A stretch of 64,000 bases of DNA from Bacillus niameyensis (GTDB lineage Bacteria; Bacillota; Bacilli; Bacillales; Bacillaceae_C), in the NCBI RefSeq assembly GCF_001375535.1, contig NZ_LN831197.1, positions 2,286,535-2,350,534 on the forward strand, in the 5' to 3' direction. The position numbers and the translations under genes are program-made. The notes below the pieces were generated by a model that saw nothing but the letters and a program-made list of their open reading frames with translations, was not told the origin of the DNA and ran no database searches. Numbering within the stretch: the stretch's first letter is position 1; each line of letters starts with the position of its first letter. Shown one piece after another: positions 16,858 to 26,165 of the stretch.

Positions 16858-16876
16858 GATAATGATAATCATTTTC
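16858..16876 (-). promoter_or_regulatory. Fur box upstream of the nitroreductase
   Basis: GATAATGATAATCATTTTC matches the 19-bp classical Fur consensus at 18 positions (consensus ends ATTATC). It lies between the gene start and any possible promoter, where Fur-Fe would block transcription. Confidence 0.85.
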
Positions 16877-17009
16877 AATCAATAATATCATGATTACAAT
16901 TAATATCAAGGAGAAGGACACCCAAAATGGGGAGTTTCTTGGAACACCTCTTATTTCCTCGTTGCACATTCGTTAATTACACTGAATTATTACCGATCCA
17001 CGAGGCCCT

Positions 17010-17046
17010 CTGGAAAACGGTAACGATTTAATCTAAATCGTTACCG
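17010..17046 (-). terminator. Intrinsic terminator after pdp
   Basis: Perfect 13-bp stem CGGTAACGATTTA / TAAATCGTTACCG with a 3-nt loop, followed on the minus strand by TTTTCC; 17 nt past the pdp stop. Confidence 0.75.
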
Positions 17047-17062
17047 AACTCCTCTTTATATT

Positions 17063-18367
17063 CTATTTGATCGTTGCATGTATCAAAGGAATTGATTCTG
17101 ACTTACCATCCGAAAAGCTGTAGGCTGCCACGATGCGCTTTGCCACTTCGGACACGTCAGCCGAATTACTATGAATGGTTGCAATCGGCTCTCCAGCTTC
17201 AATAGAGTCCCCGATTTTTTTATGCAAAACAACTCCAACACTAAGATCAATCTCAGATTCCTTAGTAACCCTGCCAGCACCTAGCATCATGGCAGCAATT
17301 CCGATTTCATTTGCAACAATTCCCGAAACGAACCCACTTACTGGAGCCGCTACAGGAAGTTGAAATGGGGCTTGCGCAAGTTTTCCAGGATCATCTACAA
17401 CCGCTGCATCTCCACCTTGTGCTGATAAAAATTGTTTAAAAGCGGATAATGCTTTGCCATTCTCCACAACTTCTTCTAACATCACACGAGCCTCATCCTC
17501 TGACCCTGCTTTTCCAGCGAGCACAACCATTTTACTGCCAAGCACCAAACATAATTCATATAAATCAGCTGGACCTTTCCCCTGCAATGTCTCAATGGCT
17601 TCCTTAATTTCAAGGGCATTTCCGACCGCAAGCCCAAGTGGTTGACTCATATCAGAGATGACCGCAACGGTTTTTCTACCGACTTGGTTGCCGATCTCTA
17701 CCATAGCCTCGGCCAATACTTTCGCATCATCGATTTTTTTCATAAAAGCTCCTGAACCTACTTTAACATCAAGAACAATGGAGTCTGCACCAGCAGCAAT
17801 TTTTTTACTCATAATTGAACTTGCAATTAAAGGTATTGAATCGACCGTGCCCGTGACATCCCGCAATCCATAGATTTTTTTATCGGCTGGCGTTAAATTC
17901 CCTGACTGACCTACGACTGCAAGTTTATTCTTATTCACTAAATCGATAAACGTCTCTTCTGGAATTTCGACCTTAAAACCAGGAACCGATTCTAATTTAT
18001 CAATCGTTCCACCTGTATGTCCTAAACCGCGCCCTGACATTTTAGCAACCGGGACACCAAGGGCCGCCACTAACGGTGCTAAAATTAGAGTTGTCGTATC
18101 TCCCACACCGCCAGTCGAATGTTTATCCACTTTCAGTCCTTCAATTCCACTCAAATCAATTTGATCACCCGATTCCACCATTGCCATCGTTAACCATGCC
18201 GTCTCCTCAGGTGTCATACTTTGAAAATAAACAGCCATTAAAAAGGCCGACATTTGATAATCAGGAATAGTTTCATTCGTATAGCCATCCACAACAAAAT
18301 CGATTTCCGCTTTAGATAATGAAAGACCATCCCTTTTCTTAGCGAGAATATCTACCATTCGCATCAT
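17063..18367 (-). CDS. pdp: Pyrimidine-nucleoside phosphorylase
   Basis: 434 residues, the length of the B. subtilis enzyme. Phosphate-binding [30 protein letters not shown], pyrimidine-site [25 protein letters not shown] and the C-terminal LGAGR-x4-ID region are all present. It cleaves uridine, deoxyuridine and thymidine with phosphate, feeding pentose phosphate to catabolism. ATG chosen with AGGGG 8 nt upstream; a second ATG follows directly. In B. subtilis pdp belongs to dra-nupC-pdp; here no deoC or nupC is next to it, so the gene stands alone. Confidence 0.96.
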   Translation of the reverse strand: MMRMVDILAKKRDGLSLSKAEIDFVVDGYTNETIPDYQMSAFLMAVYFQSMTPEETAWLTMAMVESGDQIDLSGIEGLKVDKHSTGGVGDTTTLILAPLVAALGVPVAKMSGRGLGHTGGTIDKLESVPGFKVEIPEETFIDLVNKNKLAVVGQSGNLTPADKKIYGLRDVTGTVDSIPLIASSIMSKKIAAGADSIVLDVKVGSGAFMKKIDDAKVLAEAMVEIGNQVGRKTVAVISDMSQPLGLAVGNALEIKEAIETLQGKGPADLYELCLVLGSKMVVLAGKAGSEDEARVMLEEVVENGKALSAFKQFLSAQGGDAAVVDDPGKLAQAPFQLPVAAPVSGFVSGIVANEIGIAAMMLGAGRVTKESEIDLSVGVVLHKKIGDSIEAGEPIATIHSNSADVSEVAKRIVAAYSFSDGKSESIPLIHATIK

Positions 18368-18397
18368 AAAATACACCCCTTTAGTTTATATTCAAAT

Positions 18398-18781
18398 TTA
18401 ATCCTTTTTCTCTTTCAATAAATCACGAATTTCCGTTAATAACTCTATTTCTGGGGCAACTGTCGTCTCTTCTTCTATTACCTCCTCTTCTTTCTTAGTC
18501 TTCAACTTTCCAAGAAGTTTAATAAATAGAAAGATGGAAAAAGAGATAATGAAAAAGTCGACAATACTTTGAATAAAAATTCCATATGTAACTTCAGCAT
18601 CCCCAATTGATACGTGCAACTTTTCAAAACTGTAACCACCAAGTAACCCTCCTACAAGTGGCATAATAATATTGTCCACAAGCGAGGAAACGATTTTACC
18701 GAACGCACCGCCAATCACAACAGCGACGGCCAAATCCAACACATTACCTTTAACGGCAAACTTCTTAAATTCTTCCCACAT
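18398..18781 (-). CDS. mscL: Large-conductance mechanosensitive channel MscL
   Basis: 127 residues. N-terminal amphipathic helix MWEEFKKFAVKGN, pore helix VLDLAVAVVIGGAFGKIVSSLV, DNIIMPLVGGLLGG, second helix with FGIFIQ-like YGIFIQSIVDFFIISF, and the charged C-terminal helix EIELLTEIRDLLKEK. Homopentameric emergency valve for osmotic downshock. Start at the ATG behind GGAG; seven upstream codons are open but lack a site. Follows pdp divergently spaced by 30 nt on the same strand. Confidence 0.96.
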   Translation of the reverse strand: MWEEFKKFAVKGNVLDLAVAVVIGGAFGKIVSSLVDNIIMPLVGGLLGGYSFEKLHVSIGDAEVTYGIFIQSIVDFFIISFSIFLFIKLLGKLKTKKEEEVIEEETTVAPEIELLTEIRDLLKEKKD

Positions 18782-18865
18782 ATTTGCAACACTCCAATAC
18801 AAATAACTTTCCTTTTACTTTAACTTTTTTTCACAAATTGTCCATCTATTTCCATAGAAAAATCG

Positions 18866-18931
18866 TATAATATTATTAGACACGTGCCTGTCACTCCCCG
18901 AATTTTGTCGAATTCGAGTATGACAGGCACG
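18866..18931 (+). repeat. GTGCCTGTCAC-family palindrome in the lepB leader
   Basis: CGTGCCTGTCA (18883-18893) and TGACAGGCACG (18921-18931) are perfect inverted arms around CCCCGAATTTTGTCGAATTC. A TATAAT (18866-18871) lies just before the left arm, so the element would form the 5' end of the lepB transcript. The reading frame stays open through the repeat but the gene starts after it. Confidence 0.7.
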
Positions 18932-18964
18932 TCCGGGAATATATCGAATACACGAGGTGAGGGA

Positions 18965-19534
18965 ATGGAAGAGGAGAAAAAGGGTAAACAATATTGGGAC
19001 TGGGGATGGGCAAGATCGATTTTGTTTGCGATCGTTGTTGCATTTCTGATCCGGGCTTATATTTTAACCCCTGTCTTGGTGGAAGGAGCATCGATGGAAC
19101 CTACACTTCATGATCATGAAAAAATTATTGTAAGTAAAACTATCTCCTGGATCGGCGAGATACATAGAGGAGATATTGTCATTATAAAAGATGATGAAGT
19201 AAAAATTAATTACGTTAAAAGAGTAATCGGTCTTCCAGGTGAGACGATTGAAATGAAAGACGATGTTTTATTTGTTAACGGTAAAGAGATTCGTGAGCCT
19301 TACCTTGATGACTATAAAAAGACGGCTAACCAACTAGGCAGCCGCTTAACGGGAGACTTCGGTCCGATTGAAGTTCCTAAAGATCACTATTTTGTTATGG
19401 GAGATAACCGCCCACATAGCATGGACAGTCGAACCGACTCATTAGATACTCTCGGATTCATCGAAACAGATCGAATTATTGGCAAAAGTAAATTTGTCTT
19501 ATTTCCCTTTAAAAATATTAGGATAACAAAGTAA
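18965..19534 (+). CDS. lepB: Signal peptidase I
   Basis: 189 residues, type I signal peptidase of the Gram-positive SipS kind with one N-terminal anchor (about 15-36). Catalytic serine Ser43 in GASMEPTL, general-base Lys85 in YVKRVIGLPG, and the late GDNRPHSMDSR box are intact. Cleaves signal peptides on the outer face of the membrane. Start at the ATG with GAGGTGA upstream; a longer open frame runs back through a dispersed palindrome and is not used. Followed by a terminator shared with the convergent diguanylate cyclase gene. Confidence 0.95.
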   Translation: MEEEKKGKQYWDWGWARSILFAIVVAFLIRAYILTPVLVEGASMEPTLHDHEKIIVSKTISWIGEIHRGDIVIIKDDEVKINYVKRVIGLPGETIEMKDDVLFVNGKEIREPYLDDYKKTANQLGSRLTGDFGPIEVPKDHYFVMGDNRPHSMDSRTDSLDTLGFIETDRIIGKSKFVLFPFKNIRITK

Positions 19535-19545
19535 AGTGAAGTTTC

Positions 19546-19582
19546 AAACAGTGGAGGTTTTTCGGCCCCCACTGTTTATTTT
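19546..19582. terminator. Bidirectional terminator between lepB and the GGDEF gene
   Basis: AAACAGTGG / CCACTGTTT stem around a 14-nt loop, with ATTTT following on the plus strand. It lies between convergent genes and touches the stop of the minus-strand gene. Confidence 0.7.
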
Positions 19583-21060
19583 GCCTCTTTAAAAATATGG
19601 TATTGATGCTTTCCATTTTCTTTAGACTGATACAGCGCAATATCCGCTTTATTATACAGACTTTCTGCATCATCTTCTTCCTCAGCAAGTGCAATACCGA
19701 TACTAACAGAAACACAAATAGGAAAAGCTGCTTGCGCTTGGAACTGTTGTTTTAATCGTTTTATTAAATTGACAGCGATCAACTCCAATTGCTTTTCCTC
19801 AGCATCTGGAAAAATGATAACAAACTCATCCCCGCCAATTCTGGCACCGATATCATCCTTACCTACTAAAGTTTCAATTATTTTTGCTGTTAACTGTAAA
19901 ATCCGATCGCCTTCTATATGGCCAAGTTGGTCATTAACCTGTTTAAAATTATCGAGATCAATCATCATTAGAGCAGTACGTTTTCGTTTGCGGTTCAATT
20001 GTTCTCTTAACAAATCCTCAAAAGCAGCACGATTCTTTAATCCTGTCAAACTATCATGAAAAGCAAGATGCATTGGCTTTCCAATTAATCTAGCAATAAG
20101 CAGTGCCAGCAAAATAGCCCCTGCAAAGATTACGGCGAGCTGAAGATAAAATTCTCGGCGTTCAACCATAATAGACTCTTTTAATTCCACATCATTATAA
20201 ATAATTTCCACAACCCGATTGGTCGATAACCCTCTTGTTATCGTCGCCTCATATGGAATATAGCGATATGTTACAAACTCATTATCATTCCACATCTCCT
20301 TTATTTCAATCGGTTTCCCACCTGAGACAACTTTTTGGAACGCCTCTAGCCTTTCTGGTGACGACTGCAAATCTCCTTTTTGCTGGCTAGCATTGCCTAT
20401 AATAAACCCGTCATGATTATAGACAGAAATTCGATTAATAAACGAATATTTCTCTTCCTGCCTTTTGACTAAATCCAAAAAATTAAAATGTCGAAATATC
20501 TCTCCATTCGTTAATGAGACACCTAATTCAATCAAGTATTGTTGATCTGGGGTTGGCACATAACTAAATTTTTTTATTTCACCGCTTTTTTGTTGTAAGT
20601 CCATGCCATCGTGCACAAACTTTCCTGCTTTTCTCCTCTTGTCTAATAGCTCGGAGAATTCTAGACAGCAACTATGAAAATCCAGACCAATATCAGGTTG
20701 AAAGCTACTGTTAACGATTACATTATGATCATTCAATATGTAGATATCCATTCCATATTTCTCTTTAAGAGCTGCAAAATCCCAATCTTCAACATTTGGA
20801 TTCGTTTCATAAAGGGCTAATAGTTCATTAGAATATCTTTTCATTTCCTCTGCTATATCCGAATCAAACAATAAATAAACTTGATCAATCGTATGTAAGG
20901 AATCCATAATCCTTTCTTCTGCTGTCACCAATTTTGCTATATGTTCATCAATAAGTTTTTCTTTCATCTTTGTTTGATCAAAAAAGGCAACAAAAAACGT
21001 AATAAATACAGCAAAAATAATCATAACCAATGTTAGGTGTAACCGAAAATGTTTATTCAT
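19576..21060 (-). CDS. Membrane-anchored diguanylate cyclase (GGDEF)
   Basis: 494 residues. Helix at about 9-27, an extracytoplasmic sensor region of about 275 residues (28-303), helix at about 307-326, then a GGDEF domain. The catalytic motif ARIGGDEF is intact at 409-413 and DxLTGLxNR is present (HDSLTGLKNR), so it should make cyclic di-GMP. The inhibitory RxxD site five residues before GGDEF is absent (GKDD, Arg replaced by Gly400). The sensor contains an adjacent cysteine pair (Cys131, Cys132), unusual outside the membrane. ATG with AGGAGG 8 nt upstream. Single gene; no EAL partner nearby. Confidence 0.92.
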   Translation of the reverse strand: MNKHFRLHLTLVMIIFAVFITFFVAFFDQTKMKEKLIDEHIAKLVTAEERIMDSLHTIDQVYLLFDSDIAEEMKRYSNELLALYETNPNVEDWDFAALKEKYGMDIYILNDHNVIVNSSFQPDIGLDFHSCCLEFSELLDKRRKAGKFVHDGMDLQQKSGEIKKFSYVPTPDQQYLIELGVSLTNGEIFRHFNFLDLVKRQEEKYSFINRISVYNHDGFIIGNASQQKGDLQSSPERLEAFQKVVSGGKPIEIKEMWNDNEFVTYRYIPYEATITRGLSTNRVVEIIYNDVELKESIMVERREFYLQLAVIFAGAILLALLIARLIGKPMHLAFHDSLTGLKNRAAFEDLLREQLNRKRKRTALMMIDLDNFKQVNDQLGHIEGDRILQLTAKIIETLVGKDDIGARIGGDEFVIIFPDAEEKQLELIAVNLIKRLKQQFQAQAAFPICVSVSIGIALAEEEDDAESLYNKADIALYQSKENGKHQYHIFKEAK

Positions 21061-21226
21061 GGGTCAAACCTCCTATATATGGGAAATTACACCTAAGACT
21101 ATTATACTATTTACTAACTTCATACTCCATACCATTTTGATTAATCACTTCTCTAGCAGCGGAAAAGGATCAGAGAGATCCGTTTATCACTAGAAGCTAA
21201 TATAAAAATGTGATTATTAGGTCCCG

Positions 21227-21255
21227 TTCATTAAAATACTGCATTTGTTTATAAT
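21227..21255 (+). promoter_or_regulatory. Probable sigma-A promoter of the DUF2207 gene
   Basis: TTCATT (21227-21232), 17-nt spacer, consensus TATAAT (21250-21255), 34 nt before the TTG start. Confidence 0.55.
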
Positions 21256-21288
21256 GAGGGTTACGTACAAGAAAGGGATGAATAGTTT

Positions 21289-23205
21289 TTGCCATTCAAA
21301 TTGATTCGAACCTTCCTTCCCGCTCTAGCTCTAATATTATTTTTTATTCCTGCACATGCAAGTGCGAGATCATTCACCATAGATGCTGTCGACATTAACG
21401 CCTTTATTTTTCCTGATGGTGATCTGTATGTTGAAGAATTATATACTTATACGTTTGAAGGTTCCTTTAATGGAACTACACGCATTATTGGCGACGACGA
21501 TTTCAATGGTGTTGAATTTTTTGAAGGATATCAAGTAGCTGATGATGCGGAAATGGGAAAAATCTCACAAGAGGACGCAACCCCGCTCAAAATCGAACGC
21601 GAGGATTATACGTTCAAAATCCATCGCCCCGCCGAGAATGAAACGACAAAAGTATTTTATCGTTATCGACTAAGTGACGCCATCCGTAAATATGAAGATG
21701 TCGGTGAATTTTATTGGCGCTTCTTCGATGAAATGGGTGAGGACGACATAAACCATCTGCGTGTATTTGTGCAGCTTTATGGAGTCAATAAGCTGCCAGT
21801 AGAATCACTTGGTTTTATGCATGATTTGAGTGGAGGAGATTTTCAGTTAACAGAAACAGGTTTATACTATCAAAATAATAAGCTACCAGGTGGACAGCCG
21901 TTTGAACTAAGACTTTTATTTCCAGCTGATTTTTTAAGTGAAATGGATTTTACAGAAAAGGAAGAAATGCTTCCAACCTTCTTAAAAGAAGAGGAAAAAT
22001 ACGATGAAAGATTAGTCACACGGGATAAATGGCTTCCATTTTTAGAAAATGTGAATGCTGTCATCTTTTTCATTTTCATTCTCTTAGCGGTATATTCCAT
22101 TCTGTTTCTAAGAAGGCTACTCCGTTGGATTGGTCCTGCTGCCTCTTCTCGTGATATTGGAAACATGGATTCATTTACTTTAACAGCGATCTATCGCAAA
22201 TTGAAATTAAAACCGCAAGATGTGAATGCCGCCCTTTTTCGGCTATATCAAAATGGGGACTTAACTGTTGAACATGTTTCTTCAAGTCAAGACGATGAGT
22301 CAGAGTTGGATCATACTTTTAAATTTAGCATTCAGCAAAATTCAGCTAACTTATCTGAACAAGATCAGTTTTTAATAGATTGGCTGTTTACTGCCTCTGA
22401 AAATGGAAAACGGGTATTTTATTTAGATGAACTTCCTGTTCAAACGAATAGAAAGAAACACAATGAAACGAATAATATACTAGTTAAGGAATTTAAGGCA
22501 AATTATCGCAAGTGGGCAAAAATAGCAGCTAAAGATTCAAATATAAAAGCCTTTGTAAAACCCGTTTTACTAAGGAAAGTTTTCATAAATGCGATTATTC
22601 CAGTGTGGATGCTGTGGGCTACCTTCAATTTATGGATTGGCATGGGAGAACGCTCAGATGTTTTGCTTGGAATTAGTATTTTTGCTGTATACAATATTAT
22701 AAGATTTTTTAAAAATGAACGAGTTGTATCCACCATATTCTTTTTAATACTTCTTTTTGCATTTCCTGAATTTGGATTAGATCCGGGATTGGAATTTTTA
22801 GAAGCTTCTGCGTTGCCGCTCATCTTCATCTCGGGCTTCTTACCAATGACATATCCAACTTATCAGGGAGTGCAATATTTTAAAGGAGCAAAAAAGTGGT
22901 TAAAGCAATTGAGGAAAAAGGAATTGAAGATTCCCGAAGTCAAATCAAAGGTGGAAATATACTACCAGCACGCCATTGCTCTAAATGAGGCGTTGATTTT
23001 TATGGCTCATTACGGGGATAAAATTGAAGCAACGCAAACAGATTCTATTTACCCATTTTTAATCTCCCCTAGGGAAACAGCAAGAATTTACTCTTATAAC
23101 TATAGAATGCTCCATTCAAGATTCGGCTCATCCTCATCTGGTGGAGGCGGCTCATCTGGCTCAAGTGGAGGCTCAGGCGGCGGAGGCGGAGCCGGTGCAT
23201 TTTAA
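21289..23205 (+). CDS. DUF2207-family predicted membrane protein
   Basis: 638 residues. Signal peptide (1-27, ending AHASA), an extracytoplasmic beta-rich domain (VDINAFIFPDGDLYVEELYTY at its start), a helix near 260-280, a cytoplasmic region, further helices near 435-530 and a C-terminal tail of only Ser, Gly, Ala and Phe. This arrangement, including the glycine-rich tail, is that of DUF2207 proteins, whose biochemical function is unknown. Start is TTG with AAAGGGA about 10 nt upstream. A GTGCC-type dispersed repeat follows 15 nt after the stop. Confidence 0.85.
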   Translation: MPFKLIRTFLPALALILFFIPAHASARSFTIDAVDINAFIFPDGDLYVEELYTYTFEGSFNGTTRIIGDDDFNGVEFFEGYQVADDAEMGKISQEDATPLKIEREDYTFKIHRPAENETTKVFYRYRLSDAIRKYEDVGEFYWRFFDEMGEDDINHLRVFVQLYGVNKLPVESLGFMHDLSGGDFQLTETGLYYQNNKLPGGQPFELRLLFPADFLSEMDFTEKEEMLPTFLKEEEKYDERLVTRDKWLPFLENVNAVIFFIFILLAVYSILFLRRLLRWIGPAASSRDIGNMDSFTLTAIYRKLKLKPQDVNAALFRLYQNGDLTVEHVSSSQDDESELDHTFKFSIQQNSANLSEQDQFLIDWLFTASENGKRVFYLDELPVQTNRKKHNETNNILVKEFKANYRKWAKIAAKDSNIKAFVKPVLLRKVFINAIIPVWMLWATFNLWIGMGERSDVLLGISIFAVYNIIRFFKNERVVSTIFFLILLFAFPEFGLDPGLEFLEASALPLIFISGFLPMTYPTYQGVQYFKGAKKWLKQLRKKELKIPEVKSKVEIYYQHAIALNEALIFMAHYGDKIEATQTDSIYPFLISPRETARIYSYNYRMLHSRFGSSSSGGGGSSGSSGGSGGGGGAGAF

Positions 23206-23249
23206 AGTGCCGGTTCCAGGTGCCTGGCACGCCCCGAATTTTGTCGAAA
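23206..23249 (+). repeat. GTGCCTGGCAC-family element, half copy
   Basis: GTGCCTGGCAC followed by GCCCCGAATTTTGTCGAA, the same flank as the copies at 18883 and 41897. It sits between the DUF2207 stop and the next gene and is readable in the frame of that gene. Confidence 0.65.
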
Positions 23250-23251
23250 AG

Positions 23252-23563
23252 GTGGTGTTTGAAATCGTTAGGATTCTGAATGTTGTCGGGATTGCCATGA
23301 TTGTTATTAGCGTTATTGCTGGAATTATGACGGGAGCCATTTTGAGTTTCTTCTTTTCCCTATTAGGCGGAATTGTTTCAGCGTTAATCTTTTTTGCATT
23401 AGCCCTGATTTTAGATAACCAAGAAATGATAATGTACCAGATTCAAGAGCAAAAAGCGTATATCAAAAAGCACATCGTAACAGAGACGAAAACTTGCTCG
23501 AATTGTCAATATGAGTATGATCGTGAATTAAGCTCTTGTCCTCATTGTGGGAGTAGAAAATAA
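23252..23563 (+). CDS. Small membrane protein with C-terminal zinc ribbon
   Basis: About 103 residues from the proposed GTG. Two hydrophobic helices (about 10-30 and 35-58), a basic linker, and a rubredoxin-like zinc ribbon CSNCQYEYDRELSSCPHCG. The open frame extends upstream to 23141 through a dispersed repeat and over the glycine-rich end of the DUF2207 gene, so the start is uncertain; no convincing ribosome binding site is seen, and the repeat may have displaced the original one. Probably co-transcribed with the DUF2207 gene. Function unknown. Confidence 0.6.
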   Translation: MVFEIVRILNVVGIAMIVISVIAGIMTGAILSFFFSLLGGIVSALIFFALALILDNQEMIMYQIQEQKAYIKKHIVTETKTCSNCQYEYDRELSSCPHCGSRK

Positions 23564-23579
23564 GGGTTCTGCCAAATGC

Positions 23580-23616
23580 AAAAGCACTGCCACATCACAT
23601 GCGCAGTGCTTTTTTC
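23580..23616. terminator. Bidirectional terminator
   Basis: AAAAGCACTGC / GCAGTGCTTTTTT stem with a loop of about 11 nt between the zinc-ribbon gene and a convergent small gene; T-runs on both strands. Confidence 0.85.
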
Positions 23617-23917
23617 AATTTCTTGAATTAATCGGATTAGAATTGAAGTATTTATTTTTAACTTTATAAAACAGGACAAACATTCCGTAGAAAAGGAGAA
23701 AATTTAGTAATGCCGGGAAAAGGTTGATATTTACTCCAGCATTGCCATTAAATAACTTCGGAAACAACCAATTCGTTGAAGTATCGCTATACACTGTGAA
23801 ATACGGAAATGGAAACCCGTATTCAAACTGATAAATATTTGTATGCAAATGGGATGGATTTAGATTTGGGATAACAAACAGGAGAAATAGTGTTAAAAAA
23901 ATTGAAATGGATCGCAT
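23615..23917 (-). CDS. Small predicted membrane protein, unrecognised
   Basis: 100 residues. Hydrophobic N-terminal segment (1-20) that could be a signal peptide or helix, an aromatic central region (YQFEYGFPFPYFTVY, WLFPKLFNGNAGVNINLF), a second helix (about 66-85) and a basic tail. The composition and the shared terminator favour a real gene. The only upstream purine run (AAAAGGAAG) is very close to the ATG, which weakens the start. I do not recognise a family. Confidence 0.5.
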   Translation of the reverse strand: MRSISIFLTLFLLFVIPNLNPSHLHTNIYQFEYGFPFPYFTVYSDTSTNWLFPKLFNGNAGVNINLFPALLNFLLFYGMFVLFYKVKNKYFNSNPINSRN

Positions 23918-24035
23918 CTTCCTTTTATCTATTGTTTTTCACCCCCAGAATATTCATAACATTATTATAACGAAGATTAACCCTCCCTTCCACCATTCTC
24001 AAAAAATGTTCCCATTCATAGCAACAATCACTGTG

Positions 24036-24090
24036 TTTACAATTCGTTTACAACTCGTTGTATACCTATTTACACCTTCTATGGCAAAAT
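24036..24090 (+). promoter_or_regulatory. Candidate autoregulated promoter of the OmpR/HK pair
   Basis: Direct repeat TTTACAATTCG-TTTACAACTCG (11-bp period, TTACAA cores at 24037 and 24048). A CAAAAT hexamer starts exactly 48 nt after the first core. The same box with the same 48-nt spacing to TATAAT precedes the lipoprotein gene at 26374. Eleven-bp direct repeats are typical OmpR-family sites. Confidence 0.6.
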
Positions 24091-24115
24091 GAAGGTAAAA
24101 AGTGGAGGTAAAAGG

Positions 24116-24778
24116 ATGGCTAGAAATAGAATTTTAATAGTGGAAGATGATGTATCCATATCAAAGATTATTCAGAAAAACTTACTTTCAACTGGTTATG
24201 CAGTTTTTGCTTGCTTTGATGGTGAGGAAGCAAAAAATATTTTAGCAACGGATACAGATTTTGATCTCGCCCTTCTTGATATTATGCTGCCTCATTTAGA
24301 TGGGTTTGAGTTAATGGATTATTTGAAACACGATAATATTCCTGTTATCTACTTAACAGCAAAGGCGGATTTAGAGTCGAAAATTCAAGGTTTACGCAGC
24401 GGTGCAGAAGATTATATAGTGAAGCCATTCGAAATTTTAGAGTTACTTGTCCGGATCGAAAAGGTGTTGGAGCGTACAGGAAAAGTGAGCCAAATCCTCT
24501 ATGCTTCTGATTTGGAAATCAACTTATTAGAAAGGTCGATTCGAAAAAACGGCGTGGAAATCGTCTTGAAACCAATGGAATTTGACCTGCTAGTTATGCT
24601 TGCGAAAAATAAAAATATCGCCCTTTCCCGCGAGCGTTTGCTCCATGGTGTATGGGGTGTTGACTATATTGGCGAGACTCGAACGGTAGATGTACATATT
24701 GGACAACTGCGAAAAAAACTTGGACTAACGAACAATATTAAAACAATTTCAAAGATGGGCTATCGTTTGGAGGATTAA
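24116..24778 (+). CDS. OmpR/PhoB-family response regulator
   Basis: 220 residues. Receiver with acidic pocket (Glu10, Asp11, Asp12), phospho-acceptor Asp55 (LALLDIMLP), Thr/Lys switch residues (YLTAKA, VKPF), and a C-terminal winged helix (ERLLHGVWGVDYIGETRTVD, recognition helix with VDVHIGQLRKKLG). Start chosen at the ATG with GGAGGT 6 nt upstream rather than the ATG nine codons earlier. Overlapping expression with the kinase one base downstream. Proposed to bind TTACAA-N5-TTACAA boxes at its own promoter and at the DUF6034-like gene. Confidence 0.93.
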   Translation: MARNRILIVEDDVSISKIIQKNLLSTGYAVFACFDGEEAKNILATDTDFDLALLDIMLPHLDGFELMDYLKHDNIPVIYLTAKADLESKIQGLRSGAEDYIVKPFEILELLVRIEKVLERTGKVSQILYASDLEINLLERSIRKNGVEIVLKPMEFDLLVMLAKNKNIALSRERLLHGVWGVDYIGETRTVDVHIGQLRKKLGLTNNIKTISKMGYRLED

Positions 24779-24779
24779 C

Positions 24780-26165
24780 ATGAAATTATGGTTAAAAGTA
24801 TCGCTTATCTCCATGATTATGATTACATTGGCGACAAGTATTTGTAGTCTAATCCTCCTCATTCGTTCCGGAAAAAGCAATCTTGAACTCGCGATAGAAA
24901 ACACTATAACAGATCAGCAAATGCGCGTAACTTCTTGGAGTACTGCGATGGAAAATGCTGTTACCGACGAATATGGTGTAACCTCCAAGCGTAGCCTAGC
25001 TCGTTATTTAATTGATAAATTTGCTGATCAACATACCGTTCTTCTCTCTGACGGGGATGTTATTTATAATGCTACTTCAATTAACCCTGAGGATTATCTT
25101 CCAATGGAAGAAGACATGCTCCAATATATTATTCAAGATATCGATAATCGCTCGATTTTAATTGTTGGCAGTGGCTTGCAGATCGGGGAAACGAACTATC
25201 ATCTTTATAAAATAAACGACATTAGCTCCGTCTATTCTAATATTAAAAATATGGCCTATCAGTTTGCTATTATTAATCTCATTATTTTATTCGTATCAGG
25301 GGTCACATTGATTTTTTTAATTCGCCTCATACTACGCCCTATTTCCATATTGAAACAGAATACAGGATTGATAGCTTCAGGGATTTACGATAAACGGATT
25401 GTTGTTGCAGAAAAGGATGAAATCGGGGAGCTGGCAACTAATTTTAATCAAATGGTATCAGCAATCGAGAAAAATATGAAAGATTTACGCGAGGAAGTCG
25501 ACAGACGAACTTTATTTATGTCTGCACTTACACATGAACTAAAAACTCCGATGACGTCTATATCTGGAAATGCGCAAACATTATTATATACAAAAATGGA
25601 TGAAGAAGAACGTGAAGATGCACTTTTGCGTATTTATTCGGATTGCACAAGGATCGAGCGATTATCGCAAAAGCTTTTGCAACTAATCGTCCTTCGGCAA
25701 AAGGACAGTATTCCCATGAATCCATATAATGTTGCCCGCTTGTTAGAAGATGTACAGCTCATGTGTGCCGAACAGCTTAAGGATCGGCAATTAACCCTTT
25801 CAATTAACAATAATATCGGTGAACTTATGATGGATCGTGATCTAATGGAAAGTCTCCTTCTCAATCTGATCGATAATGCTGGGAAAGCTTCAAAACCTGG
25901 TGATACGATTGATGTTTTAGCAAAAGAGAATACTATTCTAGTAAAGGATCAAGGTGTCGGCATTTCACATAATGAGTTAAATAAAATTACCCAACCTTTT
26001 TATATGGTTGATCCGTCACGCAGTCGCAAATCTGATGGCACTGGTTTCGGACTTGCGCTTGTTGAGGAAATAGCGCGCCTCCATCATGCAAAGCTTTTAT
26101 TTGATAGTACACCTGGTAAAGGAACAACTGTGAAGGTGGTGTTTAACTACGATGAGAAGAAGTAA
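24780..26165 (+). CDS. Sensor histidine kinase (HAMP, HisKA, HATPase_c)
   Basis: 461 residues. Helix at about 8-28, an extracytoplasmic sensor of about 130 residues, helix at about 163-183, HAMP (184-235), HisKA with phospho-acceptor His252 (ALTHELKTPMTS), and HATPase_c with N-box LLNLIDNAGKAS, G1 DQGVGI and G2 GTGFGLALVEEIA. ATG directly after the regulator stop, with GGAGG upstream. Its 3' end overlaps a 45-codon membrane ORF by 14 nt. The pair controls, by inference, the following lipoprotein and ABC genes. Confidence 0.93.
   Translation: MKLWLKVSLISMIMITLATSICSLILLIRSGKSNLELAIENTITDQQMRVTSWSTAMENAVTDEYGVTSKRSLARYLIDKFADQHTVLLSDGDVIYNATSINPEDYLPMEEDMLQYIIQDIDNRSILIVGSGLQIGETNYHLYKINDISSVYSNIKNMAYQFAIINLIILFVSGVTLIFLIRLILRPISILKQNTGLIASGIYDKRIVVAEKDEIGELATNFNQMVSAIEKNMKDLREEVDRRTLFMSALTHELKTPMTSISGNAQTLLYTKMDEEEREDALLRIYSDCTRIERLSQKLLQLIVLRQKDSIPMNPYNVARLLEDVQLMCAEQLKDRQLTLSINNNIGELMMDRDLMESLLLNLIDNAGKASKPGDTIDVLAKENTILVKDQGVGISHNELNKITQPFYMVDPSRSRKSDGTGFGLALVEEIARLHHAKLLFDSTPGKGTTVKVVFNYDEKK

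Noticed and set aside
18884-18964. Upstream extension of signal peptidase I through the palindromic repeat
   Set aside because: A good ribosome binding site and the usual SipS N-terminus begin at 18965.
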